From Acetispira formosa (nom. nud.) (GTDB lineage Bacteria > Desulfobacterota > Desulfarculia > Adiutricales > Adiutricaceae), in NCBI GenBank assembly GCA_023525915.1, contig CP026657.1:1612001-1676000 (forward strand): DNA of 64,000 nt, in the 5' to 3' direction. Below the pieces are notes generated by a model. That model was not told the origin of the DNA, made no database searches, and was given only the letters and a program-made list of their open reading frames with translations. Position numbers and translations under genes: made by a program. How positions within the stretch are numbered: the first letter of the stretch is position 1; each line of letters starts with the position of its first letter. Positions 7,345 through 16,741 of this stretch are shown here, in pieces.

Positions 7345-9745
7345 TCTCAAGGGCTTTCGTACCAACCACCGGGGATTGCCCGATCTCGTTCCTTATATGG
7401 CTTTAGTCGATGACGGAGTCGTGGCCAACAAGGATTGCTCCCTCATGACCTGTTGGGAGTTCCGGGGCAGCGACACTGCTTCCTCGACCATGGAGGAACT
7501 GGATTTCGTGACCAGCCAAGTCAATCAGGCCCTCATGCTGTTGGGCACTGGCTGGATGATGCACGTTGACGCCGTGCGCCGCCCGGCCACCGCCTACCCT
7601 GACCGGGCTGATTCCTACTTCCAGGATTTCGTCTCGCAGATGATAGACGACGAGCGCCGGGCCTTCTTCGCCCGCGAATCCTGCTTTGAAACCAATACCG
7701 TCCTGACTCTGACCTGGGCCCCCACTCAAAGTCTGGCCATGAATATTCTGGCCAGCCGCCAAACCGGCGATCAGGTGCTGGCCGAGTTCCAGGATCAGGT
7801 CATCAACTTTGAATCCATCCTCAGCGGCGTTCTGAACCTGGATCGCCTGGGCGAATACGATCTCACCGACAAATTCGGTTTGAATCACCGGTATTCGTCC
7901 ACTCTGTCTCATATTCAGCAGTGCCTGACCGGGGATTTTCATCCGATCATGGTGCCCCAGCCGATAGCCATGTACCTGGACGGCATTTTAGCCAGCCGGG
8001 ATTTGGTTGGCGGCCTGGAGCCCATGATCGGCGGCAAGCATCTTTTCACCATTGGCATTGACGGGTTTCCGCAGGAATCCTATCCGGCCATTCTGGAGCT
8101 GCTCTCCGGTCTGCCGCTGCCTTACCGCTTCAACACCCGTTATATCGCCCTGGATCCGCTGGACGCCATCAAAGCTATTGATGATTATCGGAAGACCTGG
8201 GCACAGCAGATGTTCAACCTCAAAGACCAATATCTGCCCAGTCCCAATGCCAAAGTCAACCGCGACGCAGCTTTGATGGTAGAAGACGCTGAGCAGGCCA
8301 AGGCCGATGTGCAGAGCGGCCTCTTGAACTTCGGCTATCTGACCTCGACCGTCACCTTGATGGCTGAGGACCGTGAGTACGGGAAAAAGCTGGCCCAATA
8401 CGTTCAGCGGGAACTCAGTCTTTTGGGGTTCGGTTCCCGTATTGAAGATTATAACGCCGTCGAATCTTGGCTGGGTTCCCTACCCGGTCTGGGCTATGCC
8501 AATGTCCGGCGGCCTCTGGTCTCCACCGTCAATCTGGCGCACATGCTGCCCCTGCCCAGTATCTGGCCGGGGGCGGCTGAGGCGCCGTGTCCCTTTTATC
8601 CGCCCAAGTCGCCGCCGCTGATGGTCTGCACCACTGATGGCTCCACGCCGTTCCGCTTCAACCTGCACTCCGGTGACCTGGGGCACACCATGATTTTAGG
8701 GCCTACCGGTGCCGGTAAGTCCACCTTGCTCGGCCTGATTTGCGCCCAGTTCCGGCGTTACCCTGATGCCCAAGTCTTCGTCTTTGACAAGGGGATGTCG
8801 ATGTATCCCCTCTGCATGGGCGTCGGCGGCACCCATTATGACGTGGGTGGTGAGGACTCCAAGTTGGCCTTCGCTCCGCTGATGCGGATTGACGAATCCG
8901 AGGCCGAGCTGTCCTGGGCTTGCGATTGGGTGACCGGGCTGTTTGAAGTTCAGGGCATGGTTCTGTCCCCGGCTGACGTCAATATCATCACCGAAACCAT
9001 GAACCGCCTTCGGAATCAGCCGCCGGAATCCCGCAATCTGACCATCTTCATGCACCTGCTGCCGGACGCCCGTCTTAAAGAAGGTCTTGGGCATTACTGT
9101 TCCGGCGGGCCGATGGCCCGGCTGTTGGATTCCACCACCGACAACCTTGGCCTCTCCGACTTCGTGGTCTGCGAGATAGAAGAACTGATGAACATGGGCG
9201 AACGGAATCTGATTCCGGTTCTCCTGTATCTGTTCCATCGCATCGAGCGCTCCCTCAAGGGCCAGCCGACCATCCTGGTGCTGGACGAAGCCTGGATCAT
9301 GCTTGGTAACCCAGTTTTCCGGCATAAGATACGGGAATGGCTGAAAGTGCTGCGTAAGGCTAATTGCGCCGTCATCCTGGCAACACAATCACTTTCGGAC
9401 GCCTCCCGCTCGGAAATTCTGGACGTGCTGGCCGAATCCTGCCCGACCAAGGTCTTTCTGCCCAACTTCGAGGCCAACAATGAAACCCAACGCGGCCAAT
9501 ATCAGGCCCTGGGTTTGAATTCCAAGCAGATATACATGATCGCCCAATCCAAGCCCAAGCGGGACTATTACGTTGTCAGCCGCGATGGTCGGCGTTTGAT
9601 GCAACTGGCCCTGGGCCGCAAGACCCTGGCCTTCATCGGGGCTTCGGGAAAGGAGGACATCAGCCACCTGAAAGAACTCATCAAAGAGTTCCCGGAACGA
9701 GAACAATGGGTTCCCAAATGGGTCGATTATCAACTGGCCGCTTAG
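7337..9745 (+). CDS. trbE: TrbE, VirB4-type transfer ATPase
   Basis: This is the large ATPase of the mating-pair machinery, needed for pilus assembly and substrate passage. At 802 residues it is full length. An N-terminal CagE/TrbE domain precedes a RecA-like C-terminal domain with Walker A GPTGAGKST (about residues 455-463), Walker B ILVLDEAW (about 644-651) and the downstream ATQS motif. It starts inside trbD. The next gene, 60 bp downstream, is a foreign BRO gene rather than the usual trbJ. Confidence 0.95.
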   Translation: MLDLKGFRTNHRGLPDLVPYMALVDDGVVANKDCSLMTCWEFRGSDTASSTMEELDFVTSQVNQALMLLGTGWMMHVDAVRRPATAYPDRADSYFQDFVSQMIDDERRAFFARESCFETNTVLTLTWAPTQSLAMNILASRQTGDQVLAEFQDQVINFESILSGVLNLDRLGEYDLTDKFGLNHRYSSTLSHIQQCLTGDFHPIMVPQPIAMYLDGILASRDLVGGLEPMIGGKHLFTIGIDGFPQESYPAILELLSGLPLPYRFNTRYIALDPLDAIKAIDDYRKTWAQQMFNLKDQYLPSPNAKVNRDAALMVEDAEQAKADVQSGLLNFGYLTSTVTLMAEDREYGKKLAQYVQRELSLLGFGSRIEDYNAVESWLGSLPGLGYANVRRPLVSTVNLAHMLPLPSIWPGAAEAPCPFYPPKSPPLMVCTTDGSTPFRFNLHSGDLGHTMILGPTGAGKSTLLGLICAQFRRYPDAQVFVFDKGMSMYPLCMGVGGTHYDVGGEDSKLAFAPLMRIDESEAELSWACDWVTGLFEVQGMVLSPADVNIITETMNRLRNQPPESRNLTIFMHLLPDARLKEGLGHYCSGGPMARLLDSTTDNLGLSDFVVCEIEELMNMGERNLIPVLLYLFHRIERSLKGQPTILVLDEAWIMLGNPVFRHKIREWLKVLRKANCAVILATQSLSDASRSEILDVLAESCPTKVFLPNFEANNETQRGQYQALGLNSKQIYMIAQSKPKRDYYVVSRDGRRLMQLALGRKTLAFIGASGKEDISHLKELIKEFPEREQWVPKWVDYQLAA

Positions 9746-9805
9746 ACGGCCGATTCCCAGGCGTGGTCGGAAGATTATGGCAGCGCCTGATAAAAGGAAA
9801 CAACC

Positions 9806-10357
9806 TTGAACGATTTACACGTTTTTTACAGTGAAGATTTCGGGCAGATTCGGGGCTTTCTTGATGAAGACGGTAACCCCTGGTTTGTGGCTTCCGACGT
9901 CTGTGCCGCGCTGGGTATTTTGAACAGCCGCGATGCGGTAAATGGCCTTGATGATGACGAAAAGATTACCGTCGCTAATACCGACGGTAATCCCAGGGCC
10001 GGTATTCCTCACCAGTTTTCGGCCATATCCGAGCCCGGTCTTTACTCTCTGATCTTCCGCTCCCGAAAGCCGGAGGCCAAGGCTTTCAAGCGCTGGGTAA
10101 CCCACGAGGTTATTCCGACCATCCGCAAAACCGGGCAATACCAACAAGCCACTGTCCAGGCCCTGGCCATTGTCAGGCAGCCCTGTGAATATCTCGACCT
10201 TGTTCGGTACATCAGCGTCCTGCGGCAGATGGCCCGCCTGAAAGTTTATCCGCCCCAGATGCGGGCCGGCTTTCTGGCCGAAGCGGCCAGCCTGTTGAGC
10301 GGCTATCCGGTCAGCCGGTTCATGCCGCCTGATTCGTACTGCCCTCTTTTTCAGTAA
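9806..10357 (+). CDS. BRO-N domain antirepressor-like protein in the trb operon
   Basis: The N-terminal ~110 residues form a BRO-N (phage antirepressor) domain: WFVASDVCAALGI, then ISEPGLYSLIFRSRKPEAKAFKRWVTHEVIPTIRKTG. The C-terminal 70 residues are helical and not recognised. The start is TTG 9806, after AAAGGAA. The gene sits between trbE and trbJ, where the standard trb order has no gene, and is translated with the operon (10 bp to trbJ). BRO-N proteins bind DNA or act on phage repressors, so it could counter the ICE repressor once transfer genes are expressed. That role is inference. Confidence 0.88.
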   Translation: MNDLHVFYSEDFGQIRGFLDEDGNPWFVASDVCAALGILNSRDAVNGLDDDEKITVANTDGNPRAGIPHQFSAISEPGLYSLIFRSRKPEAKAFKRWVTHEVIPTIRKTGQYQQATVQALAIVRQPCEYLDLVRYISVLRQMARLKVYPPQMRAGFLAEAASLLSGYPVSRFMPPDSYCPLFQ

Positions 10358-10366
10358 AGGAGAACC

Positions 10367-11152
10367 ATGAAAAACATTTTTACTTTGGCGTTATCTGTCT
10401 TTCTTCTTTGCCTTATGGCCGTTCCCGGCCAGGCGGCAACCGTCTGGTGCGCCAACTGCTCGGACAACTGGACGCAGCAGATGGAGCGGGTTACCAGCCT
10501 GGAGCAGTTGAAAAATGTGCTGAATACTTACCACGAGGCCATTCAGCAGACTCAGCAGCAGATCGCTCTGGTGCAAAACAATATCCAGCAGTACCAGAAC
10601 ATGATCCAGAACACCGTCAACCTGCCTAAGAATCTTCTGAACGAAGTCAAAGGCCAGTTCAGCCAGTTGGCCCAGTTGACCAACAAGCTGAATCTCCAAA
10701 AAGGGGATTATCTGGCGCTCGGCCAGGTCTTCGATGAGGTATATCCGCGCCTGGAGATATTGAAAAACATAACCAGTGGCAGCGGAGTCAAGGACGTGAA
10801 AGAGGTCTGGGAAAAGTGGTCTACCGAAGTTGACCGGGCCGCCCAGGCCACTTTCCAGCTCACCGGCAGCCAGCTCAAGGATTTGGGCGAGAACTCCGAT
10901 GCTCTGGATCGGCACATCAGCGATCTGCTCAGCACTCCCGAAGGACAGATGCAAGCCATCCAGTCCGGCAACTCCCTGGCCGCTATTCAGATCGATGAAC
11001 TGCGCCAACTCCGAGCGCTGATGGCCACCAACATCCAGGCCGCCACCCAGGCCATGATGAAGGATGAAAAGCGGGAACAGCTTTCCGTGGAACAGCGTGA
11101 ATTCCTCCTTGACCCTTCCGGCCTGGCTTCCCAATACCAGGGCTACAAATAA
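10367..11152 (+). CDS. trbJ: TrbJ, VirB5-type pilus-associated protein
   Basis: This 261-residue exported protein begins with a signal peptide (about residues 1-24, cleavage near QAA). Next comes the TrbJ-type CANCSDNW motif, then long Gln-rich amphipathic helices (YHEAIQQTQQQIALVQN). VirB5/TrbJ proteins are minor pilus components in the periplasm or at the pilus tip. AGGAG precedes the ATG. The small TrbK-like gene follows after 13 bases. Confidence 0.9.
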   Translation: MKNIFTLALSVFLLCLMAVPGQAATVWCANCSDNWTQQMERVTSLEQLKNVLNTYHEAIQQTQQQIALVQNNIQQYQNMIQNTVNLPKNLLNEVKGQFSQLAQLTNKLNLQKGDYLALGQVFDEVYPRLEILKNITSGSGVKDVKEVWEKWSTEVDRAAQATFQLTGSQLKDLGENSDALDRHISDLLSTPEGQMQAIQSGNSLAAIQIDELRQLRALMATNIQAATQAMMKDEKREQLSVEQREFLLDPSGLASQYQGYK

Positions 11153-11165
11153 GGAGGGATAAGGC

Positions 11166-11348
11166 ATGAATCCCGGCGGTAACGGGAACAGAGTCTCCCG
11201 CCGTAAAAAATGGTTCTTATGCGCCCTGTGCATCATCGCGGGCCTGGCCCTGGCCTATCTGGCCGGGCGGGCGGCTCTGGGCGACCTCACCGCTGCGGAA
11301 AGGGTGCGGGGTCTTAAAGGCCCCGCCGCCCTGACCAGCGGTAATTAG
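11166..11348 (+). CDS. trbK: TrbK-like small membrane protein (entry exclusion candidate)
   Basis: The product has 60 residues: a basic N-terminus, one hydrophobic span (about 17-36) with two Cys residues, and a polar tail. In IncP plasmids TrbK, encoded between trbJ and trbL, is the entry-exclusion lipoprotein. Position and size fit. A clear lipobox is not visible, so lipidation is doubtful. The call rests mainly on position. Confidence 0.5.
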   Translation: MNPGGNGNRVSRRKKWFLCALCIIAGLALAYLAGRAALGDLTAAERVRGLKGPAALTSGN

Positions 11349-11356
11349 GAGGTCGG

Positions 11357-12904
11357 ATGCGCAAACTGCCCATATTTATTGCTCTAACCCTGCTCATCTG
11401 TTTGTCGGCTGAAACGGCCTTGGCCCAGGACAATATTGCCAAGGGCCTCCTGGAACGGTTTGTCAGCCAGACCGACGGCTGGTGGGCCATTTTGAGAGGT
11501 TACGCTCTCTTTCTATTCACCACCACCCTCATTCTGGAAATTTGCCTGTTCGGCATCCGGGTGGCCATACAGCAAACCAATATCGCCGAAACTTTCGGCC
11601 AGTTCGTCATGCTGCTTCTATTCGCCGGCTTTATTGCGGCGGTCATCATGAACTATCAGGAATGGTCCACCGGCATTGCCATTAAGGGCCTTCAACCTCT
11701 AACCGGTCAACTGACCGGCAACGCGGTCGACGCCGGTCAGCCCCTGGCTATGGCGGCAGCCGTGGTCGATAAAATTCTGCCAGTAATGAAAGACGCCGGC
11801 ATCACCGACTTCGGCGAAGTTTATCTTTACGTCTCCTGCATGTTGATCATCCTAGTCATTTTCGTGCTTATCAGCGCTCTGGTCATTCTGGTGACCTGCG
11901 AATTTTATATTGTGGCCAACATCGGCGTCCTCCTGATCGGTTTGGGCGGCTCCAAAATTTTTAAGGACTATGCCATCAATGTCATGCGCTACGTCCTGGC
12001 CACCGCCGTCAAACTCTTTGTGCTGCAACTGATCGTCAACATCGGTTTCGCCATCATCTCCCTGAGCGACCTGGACGCCAGTGTCGGCACCACGGTCAAA
12101 AGCATCAAATTCGTCGATCTTTTCTTCCTCATCGGCAAGGCCGTCATTCTGTTGGCTTTGGCCAAATCCCTGCCTGATACCTGTGCCGGAATCATTAACG
12201 GCTCGGCCATCGGCGGAGGCAATCCCATCGCTAGTATGGCCCGCACGGCCGGCGTCATGGCCATGGGCACGGTCACTGCCGGAGCCGGATATGCCGTGGG
12301 CGCGGCCAAAGCCACCAACGCCGCCCACACCATCGCCCAGGAAAACGGGGCCGTGGGCGCGGCTCAAACCGTGAAGGGTATGGCGCGAGCGGCCTGGCAG
12401 GCCCGAGGCGACGCCAAAGCCGGAGAGGCGGCCAAGAATCTGGAAACCACTCCGGGCAGTATCAAAAACCAGCTTATTTCCGGGGCCAATGCCGCCAAGG
12501 CCATGCGTCTTCTGGATGACGATGGGGGCCAGCCAGCACCGCCATCAGATACCGCCGATTCCGCCGGAGGTTCCGGTCAGGCTGTTCAGTCGGGTTCATC
12601 TCCTTACCGACCTGAACAGCCGGCCGCGCAACCAACGCCATCCGGCGGTGCCGGGGATGCGGCTCCGTCAGTCGCAACTCCTGACGGGGCCGCTCCCCAG
12701 GCTTCCAGTCAACCGGAAGCATCGTCTGCCTCTCCAGCCGGTGGTTCAGGACAGCCTGTGCCGGAAAATCCTTCATCCAACCACGAGGCGACGGTTTCGC
12801 CTTCGGTTCCTCCAAAACCGTCGAAAGAGGACTACGGCCCTCCCACGCGGCCCAAAGGAACCATTGACATGAGAACTTTTGACCCCTCAACCCTTAAGAA
12901 ATGA
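11357..12904 (+). CDS. trbL: TrbL, VirB6-type polytopic channel protein
   Basis: This 515-residue protein has a signal peptide (to about residue 23) and several hydrophobic spans between about 40 and 290, as in TrbL/VirB6 inner-membrane channel proteins. The last 150 residues are rich in Pro, Ser, Ala and Gly and are probably disordered, as in many TrbL proteins. GGAGG precedes the ATG. trbF follows after 10 bases. There is no sign of damage. Confidence 0.92.
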   Translation: MRKLPIFIALTLLICLSAETALAQDNIAKGLLERFVSQTDGWWAILRGYALFLFTTTLILEICLFGIRVAIQQTNIAETFGQFVMLLLFAGFIAAVIMNYQEWSTGIAIKGLQPLTGQLTGNAVDAGQPLAMAAAVVDKILPVMKDAGITDFGEVYLYVSCMLIILVIFVLISALVILVTCEFYIVANIGVLLIGLGGSKIFKDYAINVMRYVLATAVKLFVLQLIVNIGFAIISLSDLDASVGTTVKSIKFVDLFFLIGKAVILLALAKSLPDTCAGIINGSAIGGGNPIASMARTAGVMAMGTVTAGAGYAVGAAKATNAAHTIAQENGAVGAAQTVKGMARAAWQARGDAKAGEAAKNLETTPGSIKNQLISGANAAKAMRLLDDDGGQPAPPSDTADSAGGSGQAVQSGSSPYRPEQPAAQPTPSGGAGDAAPSVATPDGAAPQASSQPEASSASPAGGSGQPVPENPSSNHEATVSPSVPPKPSKEDYGPPTRPKGTIDMRTFDPSTLKK

Positions 12905-12914
12905 CAGGTGACAA

Positions 12915-13610
12915 ATGAGCACTTCCGATTTGGACAATCCCTATCTGCAAGCCCGAGCCGAGTTCTTCGACAGCGTGGGCTATCCGGTCAAGGCCGCCGC
13001 CCAGTGGCGACTGGCCGCCTTCATCTGCCTGGCTCTGCTGACTCTTTCCCTCACCGGCAACGTCATTCAGGCCAGCCGGGAAAAAGTGGTGCCCTATGTG
13101 GTGGCCGTGGACAAGCTGGGCGCGGCCCTGGCCGTAAAAAGGGCTGACGTGGCTTCACCGACGCCGGTGACTGTCATCCAAGCCGAGTTGGCCAACCTGG
13201 TCACCAACTGGCGCACCGTTACCGCCGATCTGGATTTGCAGTCCCGGATGGTTGACCGGCTTTCCGGCTTCACTCGCGGCTCGGCCAAAGGCGTTTTAAC
13301 CGAATGGTTTGAGAAGAACAATCCCGTTGGCCGAGCCAGGAGCGGCCGTCTGGTGGCCGTCAACATCAAAGGCGTTCCCCTGCCGGTTTCTCAGAATTCC
13401 TGGCGCATCGAGTGGCAGGAGACTGTTCGCAACCATGTCGGCGTCACCGTGGAGACCACCCAGTACGAGGCCACCATGACAGTTCAAATCCAGCCGCCGA
13501 GGACGGACGCGGAAATTTTGCGCAACCCCGGCGGCGTTTATATCACCGAGCTTTCCTTCGGCACGGTTCTGTCCAAAAATTCGGAAGCCCTGCGGGCCAC
13601 CGGCAACTGA
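12915..13610 (+). CDS. trbF: TrbF, VirB8-type assembly factor
   Basis: The 231 residues have a cytoplasmic N-terminus with the typical NPYLQARAEFFDSVGYPVKA stretch, one transmembrane span (about residues 34-55) and a periplasmic VirB8-like domain. VirB8 proteins nucleate assembly of the transfer channel. The start ATG follows an AGGTGAC site, and trbG begins 9 bases after the stop. Confidence 0.92.
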   Translation: MSTSDLDNPYLQARAEFFDSVGYPVKAAAQWRLAAFICLALLTLSLTGNVIQASREKVVPYVVAVDKLGAALAVKRADVASPTPVTVIQAELANLVTNWRTVTADLDLQSRMVDRLSGFTRGSAKGVLTEWFEKNNPVGRARSGRLVAVNIKGVPLPVSQNSWRIEWQETVRNHVGVTVETTQYEATMTVQIQPPRTDAEILRNPGGVYITELSFGTVLSKNSEALRATGN

Positions 13611-13619
13611 GGAGTAATT

Positions 13620-14429
13620 ATGAGAATGATTTTTGGAGTTTTGCTTTTCATGCTCACGGCTTCTCCGGCCCTGGCCGGCACCAGCGGCCTTAGCCCCAAG
13701 GAAGAAGAAGCCCTGCGTCTGGCCAGCACCTGGTCGGATCGCCCCATCAAACCTATCCAGACTGCTGACGGCAAGGTGGTCTACGTCCATGGTGCGACCA
13801 GGCCGACCATCATCGGCGCCCCCATGCAGATCAGCGACATCGAACTGGAAGCCGGAGAGTTCGTCAATGAAATTCTGGTCGGCGACAACACCCGCTGGAT
13901 GGTGGAATCAGGCAACTCTGGCAGCGGCACCACTCATATTTTCGTCAAACCCTTGGAGGCCGGGCTGGAGACTTCGCTGGTGGTAACCACCAACAAACGG
14001 GTCTATCACCTGAAGCTCGTTTCCCAGGAGAAAAACTTCACCCCGCATATCGGCTTTTTGTATCAAGAGCAGGCCAAGATTCTGGGGGCCAAAGATCGGA
14101 AGGAACAGCGTTGGAATACGACCGAAATCAACGGTCAGACTGTCGATCTGTCGGGGTTGGATTTTGGCTACAAGGTCGAAGGCAGAGCGCCCTGGAAGCC
14201 TATTCAGGTCTATAACGACGGCCGTCAGACTTTTTTAAAGCTGCCGGATTCAGCTTCCAAAACTGAGGTTCCTGTGCTTCTGGCCATGAAAGGCAAACAG
14301 GAGCAGTTGGTCAACTACCGCGTTCACAACAACACTTTCGTGGTGGATGGCCTCTTTGAGCATCTGGCCCTGATCAGCGGCGTGGGCCGGGATCGAGTGC
14401 GGGTGGATATCAAAAGGAAGGTGAAATAA
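13620..14429 (+). CDS. trbG: TrbG, VirB9-type outer-membrane complex protein
   Basis: A 269-residue exported protein with a signal peptide (about 1-19) and a VirB9/TrbG domain: an N-terminal beta-rich part, a central linker, and a C-terminal part ending in the family pattern TFLKLPDSA...VVDGLFEHLALISG...VDIKRK. VirB9 forms the outer-membrane core ring with VirB10 (TrbI) and a small lipoprotein (TrbH). Its stop codon overlaps the start of trbH. Confidence 0.92.
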   Translation: MRMIFGVLLFMLTASPALAGTSGLSPKEEEALRLASTWSDRPIKPIQTADGKVVYVHGATRPTIIGAPMQISDIELEAGEFVNEILVGDNTRWMVESGNSGSGTTHIFVKPLEAGLETSLVVTTNKRVYHLKLVSQEKNFTPHIGFLYQEQAKILGAKDRKEQRWNTTEINGQTVDLSGLDFGYKVEGRAPWKPIQVYNDGRQTFLKLPDSASKTEVPVLLAMKGKQEQLVNYRVHNNTFVVDGLFEHLALISGVGRDRVRVDIKRKVK

Positions 14430-14890
14430 TGAAACGCTCGATCAGCCTCATTCTTCTGATCTGCCTGTTCATGCTCGGCGGCTGTGCTTCCCGGTTCAAT
14501 CGTCTGGGCGCTTCCTATTGGCCGGAAGATTTTCCCTCTGACGCGGTGGCGGCGGTGGCCGAGCACCTGGCCGATGTGATGGTCGCCAACTATCCACCCG
14601 GCTACACCAGCTTCTTCCTTGCCCAGACTGAAAATCCTAAGGACGAACTGGCTCCGGCCCTGGAGGCGGCTTTGCGTTCGCGTGGCTTTGCCTTGGTCGC
14701 TGAAAGGGATGGTCAGGTTCTGGTTATCAGCTATGTACTGGATCGGGCTGACGATGACCTCTGGTATTCAAGGCTGCTTGTATCTGACGGCTTCACCATG
14801 ACCAGAACCTGGCGCTGGACTGGCGACAGTCTGCTCATGGAAGCGGCCACCAAAACCGGACGCACGGAGAAGACCAATGGCCAAAGCTAA
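14429..14890 (+). CDS. trbH: TrbH, outer-membrane lipoprotein of the transfer channel
   Basis: This is a lipoprotein with a short signal peptide ending in the lipobox LGGC (Cys about residue 19), followed by a soluble domain. TrbH-type lipoproteins accompany TrbG and TrbI in the core complex. The 153-residue gene overlaps trbG by one base and trbI by 14, which supports co-translation. Confidence 0.85.
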   Translation: MKRSISLILLICLFMLGGCASRFNRLGASYWPEDFPSDAVAAVAEHLADVMVANYPPGYTSFFLAQTENPKDELAPALEAALRSRGFALVAERDGQVLVISYVLDRADDDLWYSRLLVSDGFTMTRTWRWTGDSLLMEAATKTGRTEKTNGQS

Positions 14891-16088
14891 AGAAAGTGCC
14901 AGCCCCGGCTTTCTGGCTCCTAAGCCGGCGGTCAAAAAGTCCAACAAAAAAGTGCTGGCGGCCATCGTCGCCTCCATCACCACCCTGGCTGTGGTGCTGA
15001 TGGTCACCATGACTTCGCAGAAGGACAACCAGGCTCAGGACATGGGGTTGGCGGCGGTGGCCTCGTCCCTGGAAGGTGAAAACAAACCTCTGGTCCCGCC
15101 GGTGGAAGGTTTTGGGCTGGCGATGCCGGAAACCCCCAAAACCGAGGCGAACAAACCGGCTGATGGGCTGCCCGAACCGAACAAATATGTCGGCCCGCCT
15201 AAAACCGACCCGGAAGAGGAAGCCCGGCGGCGTGAAGCCGACGAAATCCGTCGCCGTAAATTTGAGCGGGAGCAGCAGGCTTTCGGCTCAATCATGCTGG
15301 TGCAACGCGGCAGCGGCAACGCCGGGTCCGGTTCGGTGGATGCCGATGGTGACGGCTATATCGACCAGCCGACTCCGGCCGATACTCCAGCCGACCCCAA
15401 TGCCTACGACCCGGCGGCTGATCAGGACAAGGAACAGTTCTTTACCCGCTCCGATGCCAGGGACTGGATATCCCCCCACACCCGCGAGGCCGGACGCACT
15501 TTCGAACTCAAAACCGGGTCAGTCATACCCGGCGTGATGGTCAGCGGCATAAATTCCGATCTGCCCGGCCACCTGATTGCTCAGGTTTCCCAAAATGTCT
15601 ATGACACTGCCACCGGCCGGGATTTACTCCTGCCGCAGGGGGCGAAGCTGTTCGGGGTTTACGATTCCAGGGTGGTCTATGGTCAGAGTCGGGTGTTGAT
15701 CGCCTGGAACCGGGTTGTCTTTCCTGATGGCTCATCCGTCACCCTGGGAGCCATGCCCGGCACGGATATCTCCGGTTATGCCGGCTTCAAAGACAAGGTC
15801 GATAACCATTACATGCGCATCTTCGGCTCGGCGGTGCTCATGTCCCTGGTCACCGGAGGTATGAGCTATGCCGTGGATCAAGTTTCCAATAATGACTCGG
15901 ATTCTGATTCCACCTCAATGCAGGACGAGATGATCGCCGCCCTGGCTGCCCAACTCGGCCAGACCACTCTCCAGCTCTTACAAAAAAATCTGAATATAAA
16001 GCCGACCCTGGAAATCAGGCCCGGCTATCAGTTCAATATCATCGTCACCAAAGACGTGATTTTCAGGACGGCTTATGCGGGGAAATAA
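14877..16088 (+). CDS. trbI: TrbI, VirB10-type core channel protein
   Basis: The product of 403 residues has a cytoplasmic N-terminus, one inner-membrane span (about 22-42), a Pro-rich periplasmic linker (about 60-120) and a C-terminal VirB10 beta-barrel domain with the typical LKTGSVIPGVMVSGINSDLPG and LLLPQGAKLFGVYDS motifs. VirB10 bridges inner and outer membranes. This is the last trb gene; hicAB follows in the opposite direction. Confidence 0.95.
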   Translation: MAKAKESASPGFLAPKPAVKKSNKKVLAAIVASITTLAVVLMVTMTSQKDNQAQDMGLAAVASSLEGENKPLVPPVEGFGLAMPETPKTEANKPADGLPEPNKYVGPPKTDPEEEARRREADEIRRRKFEREQQAFGSIMLVQRGSGNAGSGSVDADGDGYIDQPTPADTPADPNAYDPAADQDKEQFFTRSDARDWISPHTREAGRTFELKTGSVIPGVMVSGINSDLPGHLIAQVSQNVYDTATGRDLLLPQGAKLFGVYDSRVVYGQSRVLIAWNRVVFPDGSSVTLGAMPGTDISGYAGFKDKVDNHYMRIFGSAVLMSLVTGGMSYAVDQVSNNDSDSDSTSMQDEMIAALAAQLGQTTLQLLQKNLNIKPTLEIRPGYQFNIIVTKDVIFRTAYAGK

Positions 16089-16098
16089 AACATCTTCG

Positions 16099-16437
16099 TT
16101 AGCCGCCATGGCCGGTGAGCTGGGTCAAGGTATCGGTTACCAGGGCGTTGATGCTCTTGCCTTCAATCTTAGCTTGGACGGCCAGCTTGGCGTGAAGTTC
16201 AGGACCGAGGCGGAGACTGAGATTGCCGGAATAAGGCTTATTGGGTTCTTTGCCGATCTTGGTACAGGTTTCCAGATAGTCGTCAACCGCCTCCTCAAAA
16301 GCTACTCTCATTTCACTGACGGAATCTCCGTGAAAACCCACGATGTCCCTGATGCCCAAAATATGGCCAATCAGGCATCCATCCTCGGCACTGTATTCAA
16401 TACTGGCGGTATAGCCTTTATAAATCATGGCGTTCAT
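16099..16437 (-). CDS. hicB: HicB antitoxin
   Basis: This 112-residue antitoxin has an N-terminal partial RNase-H-like HicB domain (YKGYTASIEYSAEDGCLIGHILGI, ending near residue 60) and a C-terminal ribbon-helix-helix-like DNA-binding segment (LSLRLGPELHAKLAVQA...INALVTDTL). HicB blocks the HicA mRNA interferase and represses its own operon. The start overlaps the hicA stop codon by four bases. The pair is antisense to the flanking conjugation genes. Confidence 0.9.
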   Translation of the reverse strand: MNAMIYKGYTASIEYSAEDGCLIGHILGIRDIVGFHGDSVSEMRVAFEEAVDDYLETCTKIGKEPNKPYSGNLSLRLGPELHAKLAVQAKIEGKSINALVTDTLTQLTGHGG

Positions 16438-16688
16438 GGTTTCACCCCCATCATTTCCAAAAAAATCCGGGCGTCTTTGATTTGGTATGTTTTGGCTTCT
16501 TTTCCCGGATGCGGCCGGTGGAAAGTGGCCGTCAAATCTCCGGACACAAAGCGCACCCTGGAGCCTCTTCCCTCAATCAGTTCGGCCCCCACGGCAATGA
16601 GCAAAGTCTCGATATCGGCCCAGTCAATGGTGCCGCTTTGCGGTTTGGCGAATATGGCCGTCAGAGTTTTTCGGTGCCGACTGTTCAT
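16434..16688 (-). CDS. hicA: HicA mRNA-interferase toxin
   Basis: The 84-residue double-stranded RNA-binding-like toxin has TIDWADIETLLIAVGAELIEG and the HicA pattern GSRVRF...ATFHRPHPGKE, with the catalytic His in HRPHP. I chose ATG 16688 because family members begin MNSRHRK; an upstream in-frame ATG at 16718 is preceded by GAAGAG and is the alternative. Here the toxin gene comes before the antitoxin gene, as usual for hicAB. It probably stabilises the ICE in the host. Confidence 0.88.
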   Translation of the reverse strand: MNSRHRKTLTAIFAKPQSGTIDWADIETLLIAVGAELIEGRGSRVRFVSGDLTATFHRPHPGKEAKTYQIKDARIFLEMMGVKP

Positions 16689-16741
16689 AAGTTTAATGAT
16701 ACCACTTTTTGCTACCATGTCAAGCTCTTCTGGAGGCCGAT

